Source: VYFG01 sp965203365
GTDB taxonomy: Bacteria; Pseudomonadota; Gammaproteobacteria; Arenicellales; Poriferihabitantaceae
Reading direction: 5' to 3'
NCBI GenBank assembly: GCA_965203365.1
Contig: OZ241878.1
Span: 1,984,001-2,048,000, forward strand
Length of the DNA stretch: 64,000 nt
The position numbers and the translations under genes are program-made. The notes beneath the pieces were generated by a model. The model was not told the origin of the DNA, did no database searches, and saw nothing but the letters and a program-made list of their open reading frames with translations. Positions 18,071-26,684 of this stretch are shown here, piece by piece; position 1 is the first letter of the stretch, and each line of letters begins with the position of its first letter.

Positions 18071-18511
18071 CTAGCTTGGAGTATTTCGCTCCACCCACCG
18101 TTCGTTCCCATCCAGTTGTTCCTTTTTCCAGAACGTGGCTCGGGACTTCAACGCTTCCATCATATCTCTGCAAGCCGTCAGTGCCGCCTTGCGATGAGCG
18201 GACCACGCCGCCACAAGAACAATGGGGTCATTCGGCTTGACCTCCCCCACCCGATGCACAATCAACACATCCAGCAGGCCATGACGCTGGATATTTTCGC
18301 TGGCCAACTGTTCCAGTTGAGTTTCCGTCATGCCCGGATAATGCTCCAGGAGCATCGACTGGATCGTTTCACCTTCATTGAAATCCCGCATCGTACCCAC
18401 AAAGCTGGCACAGGCCCCGTAAGATCCGGGAGCCAGGGAGCCACTGACCGACTGATAGCTTGCCAGTTCGGTCCAAGGGTCATACGGGTCTGACTTGATT
18501 TGTATTTTCAT
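18071..18511 (-). CDS. moaE: Molybdopterin synthase catalytic subunit
   Basis: 146 aa. It forms the MoaD-MoaE heterotetramer that inserts two sulfurs into precursor Z to make molybdopterin. The core shows GACASFVGTMRDFN, LEHYPGMTE and HRVGEV, and the catalytic lysines are in WKKEQLDG near the C-terminus. The start at 18511 (MKIQIKSDPYDPW) is chosen because AGGGGGA lies five bases before it and the moaD stop lies just upstream. A frame extension of nine codons would overlap moaD. Confidence 0.93.
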   Translation of the reverse strand: MKIQIKSDPYDPWTELASYQSVSGSLAPGSYGACASFVGTMRDFNEGETIQSMLLEHYPGMTETQLEQLASENIQRHGLLDVLIVHRVGEVKPNDPIVLVAAWSAHRKAALTACRDMMEALKSRATFWKKEQLDGNERWVERNTPS

Positions 18512-18530
18512 GCAATCCCCCTGTACCGTA

Positions 18531-18764
18531 TCAACCACCGGTCACCGGTGGGAAGAAGGCAATTTCATCCCCATCTTCCAACGGCGTATCCCAATCCACA
18601 TAAGCATGGTTGCGGGCGCACAAGACATTGGCCGGTGGAGTCATCCGATCAGTGGACTGATGCCATACATCGGATACCGTCGCTGGCGCTGTTAGGCTCA
18701 ATAGGCGGTCCGTCACCCCCACCTGCTCTCTAAGGCTGGCAAAAAACCTGACGCGAATCTGCAT
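18531..18764 (-). CDS. moaD: Molybdopterin synthase sulfur-carrier subunit
   Basis: 77 aa ubiquitin-like protein ending in the obligatory Gly-Gly (FPPVTGG), which is thiocarboxylated and donates sulfur in the MoaE active site. The N-terminus MQIRVRFFASLREQVG and DGDEIAFFPPV are typical. It lies 19 bp before moaE on the minus strand and is divergent from moaB. Confidence 0.93.
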   Translation of the reverse strand: MQIRVRFFASLREQVGVTDRLLSLTAPATVSDVWHQSTDRMTPPANVLCARNHAYVDWDTPLEDGDEIAFFPPVTGG

Positions 18765-18835
18765 AGGACCGGACCGACTTGAATCTCTGAATGATGCGGC
18801 GATAATAACAGGAAGCGTCTCAATTTCGTGCCGAC

Positions 18836-19360
18836 ATGTCGAATTCCGAACGTCCTTTCGTCCCAGTACACATTGCCGTGCTGACTGCCTCGGACAGTCG
18901 AACCGAAGCCGAAGACCGGTCCGGAAAGTCCCTGGTCGAAAGGCTCACTACAGCCGGACACCAGCTGGCGGAGAAGTGTATTGTCCCTGATGACATCTAT
19001 CAAATCCGGGCCAAAGTAGCTAACTGGATCGCCGATCCAGATATCCAGGTCGTCCTGACCACGGGAGGTACCGGGGTGACCGGCCGGGATGGATCACCGG
19101 AGGCGATCATGCCCTTGCTCGACAAGGTGCTGGACGGTTTCGGGGAAATGTTCCGGGTCCTGTCTTATGAGGATATCGGGACCTCCACCCTCCAATCCCG
19201 AGCCTTGGCTGGCGTCGCGAATGGGACCTATATCTTTGTGTTGCCCGGATCTCCTGGCGCCTGCAAGCTGGCCTGGGAAAAGCTGATCGGACATCAACTC
19301 GATTACCGCACTCGGCCCTGTAACCTGATTGAACTGATGCCACGATTGCACGAGCGATAG
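18836..19360 (+). CDS. moaB: Molybdenum cofactor biosynthesis protein B
   Basis: 174 aa MoaB/Mog-fold protein (E. coli MoaB 170 aa). It shows AVLTASDSRTEAEDRSG, then LTTGGTGVTGRDGSPEA (the pterin/nucleotide-binding loop) and VLPGSPGACKLAWEKL. MoaB-type proteins adenylylate molybdopterin or bind it; in E. coli the role is taken by Mog. It is divergent from moaD-moaE with a 71-bp gap. moaA, moaC and moeA are not in this window. Confidence 0.92.
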   Translation: MSNSERPFVPVHIAVLTASDSRTEAEDRSGKSLVERLTTAGHQLAEKCIVPDDIYQIRAKVANWIADPDIQVVLTTGGTGVTGRDGSPEAIMPLLDKVLDGFGEMFRVLSYEDIGTSTLQSRALAGVANGTYIFVLPGSPGACKLAWEKLIGHQLDYRTRPCNLIELMPRLHER

Positions 19361-19500
19361 GCTTATAACACCACTTCTGTAAATATTGCCTGCATCGTCT
19401 ACGATTCCGAAAATATACAACCCGTCTTTAAAAAGATTACGGACAATATTAGTATCCCGGTGTCAAAATCACGAATAATCAATATCTTTTCCTGAAAGCC

Positions 19501-20007
19501 GTGGACATCATTAATACAATCGTGGACATCATTAGTACAATATTGAGTGGCATAATTCTTGCAGTCCTGTTTTTCCTGGTCAGGGAAAAGTTCTTCCCCT
19601 TACCTGCAATCACTGGCCGTTGGTATTTTGAAATGAATACTGAAAATACGGCATACAGTCCTTATAATGGCATGTCGCTGGAGTATGTCGCAGTCCTCTG
19701 GCGTGAAGGCCCGTACATCAAGGGAACAACGGAAAAAATCCATGAGAACTCATCCACTGGAAAGAGATCGTATGTTGGCGAAAATCGTACGCGAGGAAGG
19801 GTGGAAGGGTATATTGAAAAAAAGTATTTCAGATCAAAGGATATTGCATATTTACATATTGTGGAAGATGGTCATGGCCGGGAATCGACACACTACCATG
19901 AATTGCAAATTGATAATGGACAACTGATGAAAGGTACATTTTCTTCCATGGTAGCAGATTCAGAAGGCAATACGACTTGGCTGCGAGAGTCATTTTCACC
20001 CAAATAG
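19501..20007 (+). CDS. Membrane-anchored small beta-rich protein, unknown
   Basis: 168 aa, not recognised. One N-terminal hydrophobic helix (about 5-27, IVDIISTILSGIILAVLFFLV) is followed by a soluble part that opens with PAITGRWYF and alternates hydrophobic and polar residues in strand-like fashion (LEYVAVLWREG, IAYLHIVEDG, YHELQIDNGQLMKGTF). One helix plus a small beta-barrel-like domain recalls CBASS Cap15/S-2TMbeta effectors in layout only. That is an analogy, not a homology claim. The start is GTG at 19501; a nearby in-frame GTG at 19522 is possible. Base use is clearly richer in A/T than in the neighbours. It overlaps the next gene by about 30 bp, so the two form a pair. Confidence 0.6.
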   Translation: MDIINTIVDIISTILSGIILAVLFFLVREKFFPLPAITGRWYFEMNTENTAYSPYNGMSLEYVAVLWREGPYIKGTTEKIHENSSTGKRSYVGENRTRGRVEGYIEKKYFRSKDIAYLHIVEDGHGRESTHYHELQIDNGQLMKGTFSSMVADSEGNTTWLRESFSPK

Positions 20008-20672
20008 CCTGTTTCATATTATCCTATCCGTCGGTGATTCTTTCTCGTATCGCCGAATTCCTGGGTTTGTGGGGGCTGCATTCTGATCTGGCTAAGTGCA
20101 TTGGAGTTATTGACAACTCGATGGACAAGCCGGTTTCCGACGATCTCATTCAAGCACTTATCATAGCCGAAGACCACAGGAATGCATATCATCCTGGGAT
20201 TGATCCTATCGGTATCGTAAGGGCTGTTTTTGTCAGAATCAGGTTGGGTAAGGTCCAGCGGGCAAGCACTGTCGAGCAGCAATTCGTCAGAACTGTCACC
20301 AACCGCTACGAAATCACCCTTCGAAGAAAAATAAGGGAGCAAATGCTGGCTATTATGGTTGCCAGACTGAGGCGGAAATATCAGATTGCATCAGCATATT
20401 TATTGGTTGCTCACTACGGGCATAGCTTGACAGGATATAAAGGACTGAAAGAGCTTTGTGGAACCGGGTTAAATCCGCCCACTATGCAGCATGCATGCGA
20501 AGTGGTTTCCCGGCTCAAATATCCAGAACCTCACCATCCCCCTCCTTCGTGGGGGGAGAAAATATCTCGAAGAGCAGCCTATATCTCACAAAGACTATCG
20601 GATAAGCCGACTGTCTCTGGACATCATGCCTATCACTCAAGCAATTCCCCACTACAGTTCAATATTACTTGA
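19977..20672 (+). CDS. GT51-like peptidoglycan transglycosylase domain protein
   Basis: 231 aa. The middle part matches the glycosyltransferase-51 fold of penicillin-binding proteins: motif 1 AEDHRNAYHPGID, motif 2 ASTVEQQFVRTVT and motif 3 LRRKIREQ. It is small, with no transpeptidase domain, and motif 2 has STVEQQ where canonical enzymes have STITQQ. A weakly hydrophobic N-terminus (about 5-35) may attach it to the membrane. The start is TTG at 19977, inside the upstream gene. The catalytic Glu of motif 1 and the QQ of motif 2 are kept, so it may polymerise glycan strands, but its pairing with an unknown membrane protein suggests a special rather than a bulk cell-wall role. AT-rich like its partner, and bounded on the right by an IS30 end. 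Confidence 0.7.
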   Translation: MAARVIFTQIACFILSYPSVILSRIAEFLGLWGLHSDLAKCIGVIDNSMDKPVSDDLIQALIIAEDHRNAYHPGIDPIGIVRAVFVRIRLGKVQRASTVEQQFVRTVTNRYEITLRRKIREQMLAIMVARLRRKYQIASAYLLVAHYGHSLTGYKGLKELCGTGLNPPTMQHACEVVSRLKYPEPHHPPPSWGEKISRRAAYISQRLSDKPTVSGHHAYHSSNSPLQFNIT

Positions 20673-20705
20673 CCCATTCATAGTAACGATATCCAAACCC
20701 CCGTG

Positions 20706-20868
20706 CCACTCTGAAGTGCAACACTTAGCCCCGTCGCCTGATCGTTTGAGTTAAGCGGATTGCAGCGGGCCAGATGATGGCCAACAATCTCTGTTTACCA
20801 CAAACGGAAGACTGTCATACCGACTGGCTACCAGCAACTGACCCACGCAGAAAAAGGGACGACTCGCA
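20706..20868 (+). mobile_element. IS30 left-end remnant
   Basis: It begins with the terminal repeat CCACTCTGAAGTGCAACACT and continues for about 150 bp in alignment with the left end of the element at 45405. Shared pieces include TCGCCT-ATCG, GGATTGC, a run near CTCTGTTT/CTCAGTTT, and then the start of the transposase (YQQLTHAEK in the plus frame). The right part is missing. It overlaps the last codons of the TauD-like gene on the other strand. Confidence 0.75.
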
Positions 20869-21714
20869 TCGGGTAATCGCTCGCCGATCACTAACTACAG
20901 TCACCCGATGCATGCATCGACGGGCAGGCAGGTAGTCCGCCACGGCATAGTGCATCGTCACCCGATTGTCAAACATTACCAGATCACCGGCTTTCCATCG
21001 CCAACGGATCTGATCCTCGGGCTTGTTCATGTGATTGGCCAGCCAGGTCTTCAAGGACATGGATTCATTGGTGGTCAGTCCTTCGATATGGGTGACAAAC
21101 GACTCGTTGAACTGGAGAAACTTTCTCCCGGTAACGGGATGCACGTCGATCAATGGCCGGATGGCATGTCCAAAACCAGAAACCGTTTCATTCAGCCGTT
21201 CGGCTCCGGAACGGTTCGGGGTGTCTTTCGTGAAGCTGTTGCGAAAATCCCCAAGGTCATGTACCGCCCTCAACCCTTCCAGGTCGCTGCGCAGACCGAC
21301 CGGCAGCCGATCATAAGCCGCATAGCAACTCGACCACAGCGTATCTCCTCCACAGGGTGGGATGACGCGAGCCAAAAGAACCGAGGCGCAAGGGGGAGTT
21401 GGCCGAAAGGTGAGATCGGCATGCCACGTATTGGTATCCGGCGGTGTGCCGGCATCATTGTCCAGCAACACGATCTCCCGGTACCCTTCCACGTGCGGAT
21501 AGACCGGATGGGGGAGATCCAGATCACCCAACGCCCTCGCAAAATCAAGATGGAACCGGGGGCTGAGCTCGGTACCTCGAAAAAACACCACCAGATAATC
21601 CAGCAACGCCTCGTAGAGGCCATCATACAGATCATCCGACAGGGGACGGCTGAAATCCACGCCCCGGATTTCCGCACCGATCGCCGGTGTCAATCGTTCC
21701 GCTTCGAACATCAT
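20815..21714 (-). CDS. TauD/TfdA-family Fe(II)/2-oxoglutarate dioxygenase
   Basis: 299 aa. The double-stranded beta-helix carries the iron triad: His and Asp in NTWHADLTF (about residue 97) and the distal His in MHRVTV (about residue 268). 2-Oxoglutarate-binding Arg candidates lie just after. The N-terminus TPAIGAEIRGVDFS is typical of the taurine/2,4-D dioxygenase group. The substrate cannot be assigned, because no sulfonate transporter is nearby. The last 15 or so residues (after RRAI) are encoded by DNA that aligns with an IS30 left end, so the natural C-terminus was replaced. Since they lie beyond the distal His, activity may be kept. Confidence 0.87.
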   Translation of the reverse strand: MMFEAERLTPAIGAEIRGVDFSRPLSDDLYDGLYEALLDYLVVFFRGTELSPRFHLDFARALGDLDLPHPVYPHVEGYREIVLLDNDAGTPPDTNTWHADLTFRPTPPCASVLLARVIPPCGGDTLWSSCYAAYDRLPVGLRSDLEGLRAVHDLGDFRNSFTKDTPNRSGAERLNETVSGFGHAIRPLIDVHPVTGRKFLQFNESFVTHIEGLTTNESMSLKTWLANHMNKPEDQIRWRWKAGDLVMFDNRVTMHYAVADYLPARRCMHRVTVVSDRRAITRCESSLFLRGSVAGSQSV

Positions 21715-21801
21715 GCAAGGACAGGTGGGAACCCGGGCAATATTCTCCCCCCAACCGATAAGGTTTCTTCTCCTTTGACGACCAAGAGCGTAACGCGGGC
21801 G

Positions 21802-22449
21802 TCAGACAAAACGAAGCATCTCGAACGGATATCCCCGCTTCGCCAGGAATGCCAGCAGAACCTCACGGTCCATCGTGGTGGTCCGAGTGTTGATCAGTGG
21901 ATGCACATGCAACTTCGGTGCCTGGAGCAAGGTCTCGTCAATCCAGCAGGTCACGACCCGGGTCACATCATTCAGCACCGAGAACATACTGACTGCCCCC
22001 GGGGTCACTCCCAGATACTGCATCAGCCGTTGCGGACTGGCGAAGGACAACCGATCCGCCCCAATCATGACCCCTAGGGTTTTCAGGTCCACTTGGCGGT
22101 CTTCATGCAGGGTCAGCAACCACATCCGCCCCTTTCGATTTCGCACGAACAGATTTTTGGTATGACCGTGCGGGGCAGGCGTCCGGATGGCCTTGGCATC
22201 CTCCACCGTCCACATCGGGGCATGACTCACGGTATGATGTCGAATACCCTCCGCATCCAGAAGGGCCAGCAGTCCATCCGATGTCAACGGCGAAGAGCCG
22301 TCAATCAGGCAGGTGTCGTTATCCGTATTCACCGCAGGGATTATAGTATTCGTCGAATCCAGGTGTCTCGATTCGCGGTCGGGCATCAGCTTGGCCAGAT
22401 CGACCACTTGGAACAGGAAGAAGCCCGCAGAACGAAACCCATGGGACAA
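21802..22449 (-). CDS. YbaK/ProX-type aminoacyl-tRNA deacylase
   Basis: 215 aa as an open frame. The YbaK/aa-tRNA deacylase domain spans about 58-210, with HAPMWTVEDA, HGHTKNLFVRNRKGRMWLLTL (invariant Lys), FASPQRLMQYLGVTPGAVSMF and a C-terminal FLAKRGYPFEMLRF. This matches the free-standing prolyl-tRNA-synthetase-associated (ProXp-ala/PrdX-like) branch that clears mischarged tRNA. The first 40-50 residues look non-conserved and a TATAAT-like box lies within them, so translation may begin downstream of 22449, for example at the GTG about 39 codons in. Confidence 0.82.
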   Translation of the reverse strand: MSHGFRSAGFFLFQVVDLAKLMPDRESRHLDSTNTIIPAVNTDNDTCLIDGSSPLTSDGLLALLDAEGIRHHTVSHAPMWTVEDAKAIRTPAPHGHTKNLFVRNRKGRMWLLTLHEDRQVDLKTLGVMIGADRLSFASPQRLMQYLGVTPGAVSMFSVLNDVTRVVTCWIDETLLQAPKLHVHPLINTRTTTMDREVLLAFLAKRGYPFEMLRFV

Positions 22450-22541
22450 TCGGACCTGAACCTTGCCCGGGCCAGCAGGTCATGATCGTCCCGACCCTAT
22501 CATGACCAGCCGGGTTGATGCCCTGTCTGGTAGTTTTTCCT

Positions 22542-23357
22542 ATGATGCCATCCTCATCAAATCGACGTCAACGCATTATCCGGCACCTGCGATGGTGGGT
22601 GTTGGGGTGGTCCATGGTGTATCTCGCCCCGGTCGGGTATCAAGTGGTCGCCTATTATGCCCATCGGGATCAATCCGCGGCCTGGTGGTCCCAACGTCGC
22701 GACAGCAGTGCCCAAGCCCCAGACCTGAGCACCACCCAGGATGCCATCATCCAGGTCTATGCCGCCCGAGCGGTGCGATGGCGGGGGATACTGGGGGTCC
22801 ATACTTGGTTTGCCACCCGACGTTCCAACGAAGACATCTATCGACGATTGGAAGTGATGGGGTATGCCTTGCGCTGGAGCCGCCAGAGCGTACGAATTCA
22901 CCCAGGCATGGCGGATCAGTACTGGTACGGCCAGCGACCGGTCCTGCTGCGTGAGCTCCGCGGCGGCGAAGAGGTGGACCGGCTGATTGATCGCATTCAC
23001 CAGGTGGCCCGACAATACCCATACAACGACCAATACCATATCTGGCCGGGGCCAAACAGCAACACCTTCACGGCTTACTTGGGCCGCAAGGTCCCAGAGT
23101 TGTCGTTGGATTTGCCCCCGAACGCCATCGGCAAGGACTATCTGACCCAAGACGGCTTCCTCCAGACTCCCCCGAGCGGTCGGGGACTGCAACTGTCACT
23201 CGGTGGTCTGTTCGGGTTGATCACAGCCCCGGAAGAGGGTATCGAAGTCAACCTGCTGGGACTGACGGCTGGGGTCGATTTCTCTCCCCTGGCCCTCAAG
23301 CTGCCTGCGGTGGGTCGCATTGGCAAGCCAGACCTCGAGCGCAGGCGGCTGCCTTGA
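22542..23357 (+). CDS. DUF3750 family protein
   Basis: 271 aa from the ATG at 22542; TTG/ATG starts at 22515/22518 are also open. A single N-terminal membrane helix (WWVLGWSMVYLAPVGYQVV) precedes a conserved DUF3750 region: WRGILGVHTWFA, YWYGQRPVLLRELRG, WPGPNSNTFTAYLGR, LPPNAIGKDYL and a C-terminal EVNLLGLTAGVDF. It is probably periplasmic and anchored to the inner membrane. The HTW, WPGPNSN and AIGKDY motifs look enzymatic, but no function is established. It lies 56 bp ahead of parC. Confidence 0.82.
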   Translation: MMPSSSNRRQRIIRHLRWWVLGWSMVYLAPVGYQVVAYYAHRDQSAAWWSQRRDSSAQAPDLSTTQDAIIQVYAARAVRWRGILGVHTWFATRRSNEDIYRRLEVMGYALRWSRQSVRIHPGMADQYWYGQRPVLLRELRGGEEVDRLIDRIHQVARQYPYNDQYHIWPGPNSNTFTAYLGRKVPELSLDLPPNAIGKDYLTQDGFLQTPPSGRGLQLSLGGLFGLITAPEEGIEVNLLGLTAGVDFSPLALKLPAVGRIGKPDLERRRLP

Positions 23358-23413
23358 TCCCACCCTACGTTTATAATTCCATCCTCCGTCCCCTCATTGC
23401 CATTACCCCCTAG

Positions 23414-25699
23414 ATGCCGACAGACTCCCTGCACTCACCGGATCACCACGCCGCATTCCCGCCCTCCGACCCGGAACTTGAAGCCCTCTCCATTGCCCGA
23501 TTTACCGAAAATGCGTACCTAAATTATTCCATGTACGTGATCCTGGATCGGGCCCTTCCGAGCATTGCTGACGGGCTCAAACCGGTGCAACGGCGTATCG
23601 TGTATGCCATGTCCGATCTGGGTCTGCATGCCGGTGCCAAATACAAGAAATCCGCCCGCACCGTCGGGGATGTGCTGGGCAAGTTCCATCCGCACGGAGA
23701 CAGTGCTTGCTATGAAGCCATGGTTCTGATGGCGCAGCCCTTCAGCTATCGCTACCCATTGATTGACGGACAGGGCAACTGGGGCAGTCAGGACGACCCG
23801 AAGTCTTTTGCCGCCATGCGATACACGGAATCCCGCCTGACCCGGTATGCCCAACTGCTACTCAATGAATTGGGCCAGGGCACGGCCAAATGGACCCCCA
23901 ATTTTGATGGCACGATGGAAGAGCCCCAACTGCTTCCCGCTCGATTGCCCAATGTACTGCTGAATGGCGGATCCGGTATCGCGGTGGGGATGGCGACCGA
24001 TATCCCGTCGCACAACCTGCGCGAAGTGATCAATGCCTGTGTCCACCTTCTCGACAATCCCCGGGCGTCTGTCGCAGAACTCTGTGAACATATTCGGGGG
24101 CCGGACTATCCCACCGAAGCCGAACTGATCTCGTCGCCCGAGGAAATCCTCCAGATCTATGAAACCGGATCTGGCAGCCTGAAGCTCCGAGCCGCCTGGC
24201 AGAAGGAATCGAGCGATATCGTGATCAGTGCCCTCCCCTATCAGGTCTCCGGTGCCCGGGTACTGGAGCAGGTCGCTGCACAGATGACCGCCAAAAAGCT
24301 GCCCATGGTGTCCGACCTGCGCGACGAATCCGATCACGAAAGTCCGGTGCGTCTGGTCATTGAACCGCGTTCGAACCGGATTGATGTGGACGCCCTCATG
24401 AATCATCTGTTTGCGACCACGGATCTGGAACGCAATTACCGGGTGAATCTCAACATGATCGGTCTGAATGGACGCCCACAGGTTTTCGACCTGAAATCCC
24501 TGCTACAGGAATGGCTGGAGTATCGACTGGAGACGGTGAAGAACCGACTGCAGTTCCGACACGACAAGATCATGCAGCAGATCCATGTTCTGGAAGGCCT
24601 ACGGATTGCGTTTCTGAACCTCGAAGCCATCATTCAGATCATCCGTACCGAAGATCATCCGAAACACAGCTTGATGCAGCGTTTCCCGCTGTCCGATATG
24701 CAGGCCGAAGCAATCTTGGAACTCAAGCTGCGCCGACTGGCCAGACTGGAGGAAATCAAGATCCGGCATGACCATGAGCAGCTGGAAAAAGAGCACCAAT
24801 GGCTCGAAGCGGTACTTCATTCCCGCCGGCGGCTGATCCGGCTGGTCCGCGATGAACTCATGGCCGATGCCAAGGAATTCGGGGACCATCGACGCTCACC
24901 CATCCGGCAGCGGGAAGCCGCCAAGGCCATGGATCCGACTATGCTGATGCCGGCCGAACCGGTCACCGTGATCCTGTCGGTTAAAGGCTGGATCCGAGCC
25001 GCCAAGGGACACGATCTCGACCCGTCCCAGCTGACCTTCAAGTCCGGCGACCAGATGCTGTGCGCCGTCCGCGGAAAGACCAACGAACTCCTGCTGTGCA
25101 TCGATTCCTACGGCCGCACCTACGGCCTCACGCCCCATGGCCTGCCGTCCGCCCGAAGCTTTGGAGAGCCCGTCAGCAGCATGACCAATCCCCAGGTCGG
25201 TGCCCATTTCTGTGGTCTGATGATGGGAACGGAACAGTCCGAATATCTGCTGGGCTCGTCGGCCGGCTACGGCTTTGTAGCCCACCTGGGTGATTTGGCC
25301 ACCCGCATTCGAGCGGGCAAGGCAACCCTGACGATCCAGGACGGCGCGGATGTGCTGCTCCCCCGGCGGGTGCATGATTTCGAGGCCGACCGGGTGGCGG
25401 TAGTGACCAACGAGGGCCGGTTGCTGATCTTTACGGTCAGCGAGTTGACGAAGCTGTCCCGGGGCAAGGGGATCAAACTGATCCATATCCCCCCGGAGAA
25501 ACGACAGTCCGGAGAAGAGTCGGTGGTGGCTCTGGCCGTTTTTCGTGAAAAGGAGCATTTGCGGATCTACAGCGGAAAACGGTTTTTTACCTTGAAACCC
25601 GCCGACTTCGACCCCTATGTCGGCCAACGAGGGCAACGGGGTCGTCCACTGCCCAAGGGATACCGCCAAGTCCATCGTATTGAGCCGGTGAGCCCATAG
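23414..25699 (+). CDS. parC: DNA topoisomerase IV subunit A
   Basis: 761 aa (E. coli ParC 752). It is the DNA-cleaving subunit that decatenates sister chromosomes together with ParE. The winged-helix cleavage core has FHPHGDSACYEAM near residue 91 (quinolone-resistance region) and the catalytic Tyr137 in RYTESRLTRYAQ. A coiled-coil follows around 420-490, and the C-terminal beta-pinwheel lies at about 510-740. The short pinwheel and the absence of a GyrA-box (QRRGGKG) favour ParC over GyrA. parE is not in the window. purC follows after 22 bp. Confidence 0.95.
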   Translation: MPTDSLHSPDHHAAFPPSDPELEALSIARFTENAYLNYSMYVILDRALPSIADGLKPVQRRIVYAMSDLGLHAGAKYKKSARTVGDVLGKFHPHGDSACYEAMVLMAQPFSYRYPLIDGQGNWGSQDDPKSFAAMRYTESRLTRYAQLLLNELGQGTAKWTPNFDGTMEEPQLLPARLPNVLLNGGSGIAVGMATDIPSHNLREVINACVHLLDNPRASVAELCEHIRGPDYPTEAELISSPEEILQIYETGSGSLKLRAAWQKESSDIVISALPYQVSGARVLEQVAAQMTAKKLPMVSDLRDESDHESPVRLVIEPRSNRIDVDALMNHLFATTDLERNYRVNLNMIGLNGRPQVFDLKSLLQEWLEYRLETVKNRLQFRHDKIMQQIHVLEGLRIAFLNLEAIIQIIRTEDHPKHSLMQRFPLSDMQAEAILELKLRRLARLEEIKIRHDHEQLEKEHQWLEAVLHSRRRLIRLVRDELMADAKEFGDHRRSPIRQREAAKAMDPTMLMPAEPVTVILSVKGWIRAAKGHDLDPSQLTFKSGDQMLCAVRGKTNELLLCIDSYGRTYGLTPHGLPSARSFGEPVSSMTNPQVGAHFCGLMMGTEQSEYLLGSSAGYGFVAHLGDLATRIRAGKATLTIQDGADVLLPRRVHDFEADRVAVVTNEGRLLIFTVSELTKLSRGKGIKLIHIPPEKRQSGEESVVALAVFREKEHLRIYSGKRFFTLKPADFDPYVGQRGQRGRPLPKGYRQVHRIEPVSP

Positions 25700-25721
25700 C
25701 CCTTCAGCCGACCCGTTCGAC

Positions 25722-26645
25722 ATGACCTCCGCGCTATTTGAATCCCATCTCCCCCATCTCGAACGCATATGCCGCGGCAAGGTGCGGGATGTCTACGATA
25801 TCGACGGGGACCACTGGTTGATCATTGCCACCGACCGGCTGTCGGCGTTCGATGTCGTCCTGCCTCAACCCATCCCGGGCAAGGGGGAGTGGCTGACCCG
25901 GATTGCCAACTTCTGGTTCCGACGGACCGAGGACATCATCCCCAATCACCTCATCCAGGGCAATCTGGCCGACGTGATACCGGATATCGACCAGCGAAGA
26001 GCCATTGGTGAACGCGCCACCTTGGTCAGGCGACTGCACCCCCTTCCCATCGAAGCCGTGGTGCGCGGCTACCTCATCGGATCGGGATGGAAGGATTACC
26101 AGGCATCTGGAGCTATCTGCGGGATAAGCCTTCCTCCCGGTCTGCAACAGGCTGACAAACTGAACGCGCCCATCTTCACGCCCGCCACCAAAGCTGTCCG
26201 GGGACATCACGACGAAAATATCACCTTTGACCGGACAGTCGAACTCATTGGCGATCAGTTGGCCGAAAGGGTCCGTGACGTGAGCCTTCGCCTATATCGT
26301 GAATCAGCTAAGTATGCCCAGAATCGGGGCATCCTCATCGCGGATACCAAATTCGAGTTCGGACTGGATGATCACGGCACGCTCTACCTGATCGATGAGA
26401 TCCTGACCCCGGATTCCTCCCGCTTCTGGCCCCTGGACACCTATCACCCCGGGATGAGTCCGCCGAGTTTTGACAAGCAGTTCGTGCGGGACTACCTGGA
26501 AACCCTGGACTGGAACAAGATGGCCCCCGGTCCCCAATTACCGCAGGAGATTATCCAGAGAACCGGGGAAAAGTACCAGGAGGCCGAACAGCGACTGACC
26601 GCCCCATCGGATTCCCTGCCAACCCGACCGCCCGTCGGAAGATAA
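25722..26645 (+). CDS. purC: SAICAR synthase
   Basis: 307 aa. It catalyses ATP-dependent ligation of aspartate to CAIR in purine synthesis. Motifs: CRGKVRDVYDI (residues 17-27), DRLSAFDVV, EAVVRGYLIGSGWKDYQ and DTKFEFG. The length is that of the longer, Ade1-like branch rather than of the 237-aa E. coli enzyme. It starts 22 bp after parC and is probably in the same transcript. Confidence 0.95.
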   Translation: MTSALFESHLPHLERICRGKVRDVYDIDGDHWLIIATDRLSAFDVVLPQPIPGKGEWLTRIANFWFRRTEDIIPNHLIQGNLADVIPDIDQRRAIGERATLVRRLHPLPIEAVVRGYLIGSGWKDYQASGAICGISLPPGLQQADKLNAPIFTPATKAVRGHHDENITFDRTVELIGDQLAERVRDVSLRLYRESAKYAQNRGILIADTKFEFGLDDHGTLYLIDEILTPDSSRFWPLDTYHPGMSPPSFDKQFVRDYLETLDWNKMAPGPQLPQEIIQRTGEKYQEAEQRLTAPSDSLPTRPPVGR

Positions 26646-26684
26646 GACCACAGCGCATCACTTCCGACCACCGGCGCCCCGGTC

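Noticed and set aside
19501..20672. CBASS or other cyclic-nucleotide defence system
   Set aside because: No cyclase (CD-NTase) gene is present; the resemblance to Cap15 is only in overall layout.
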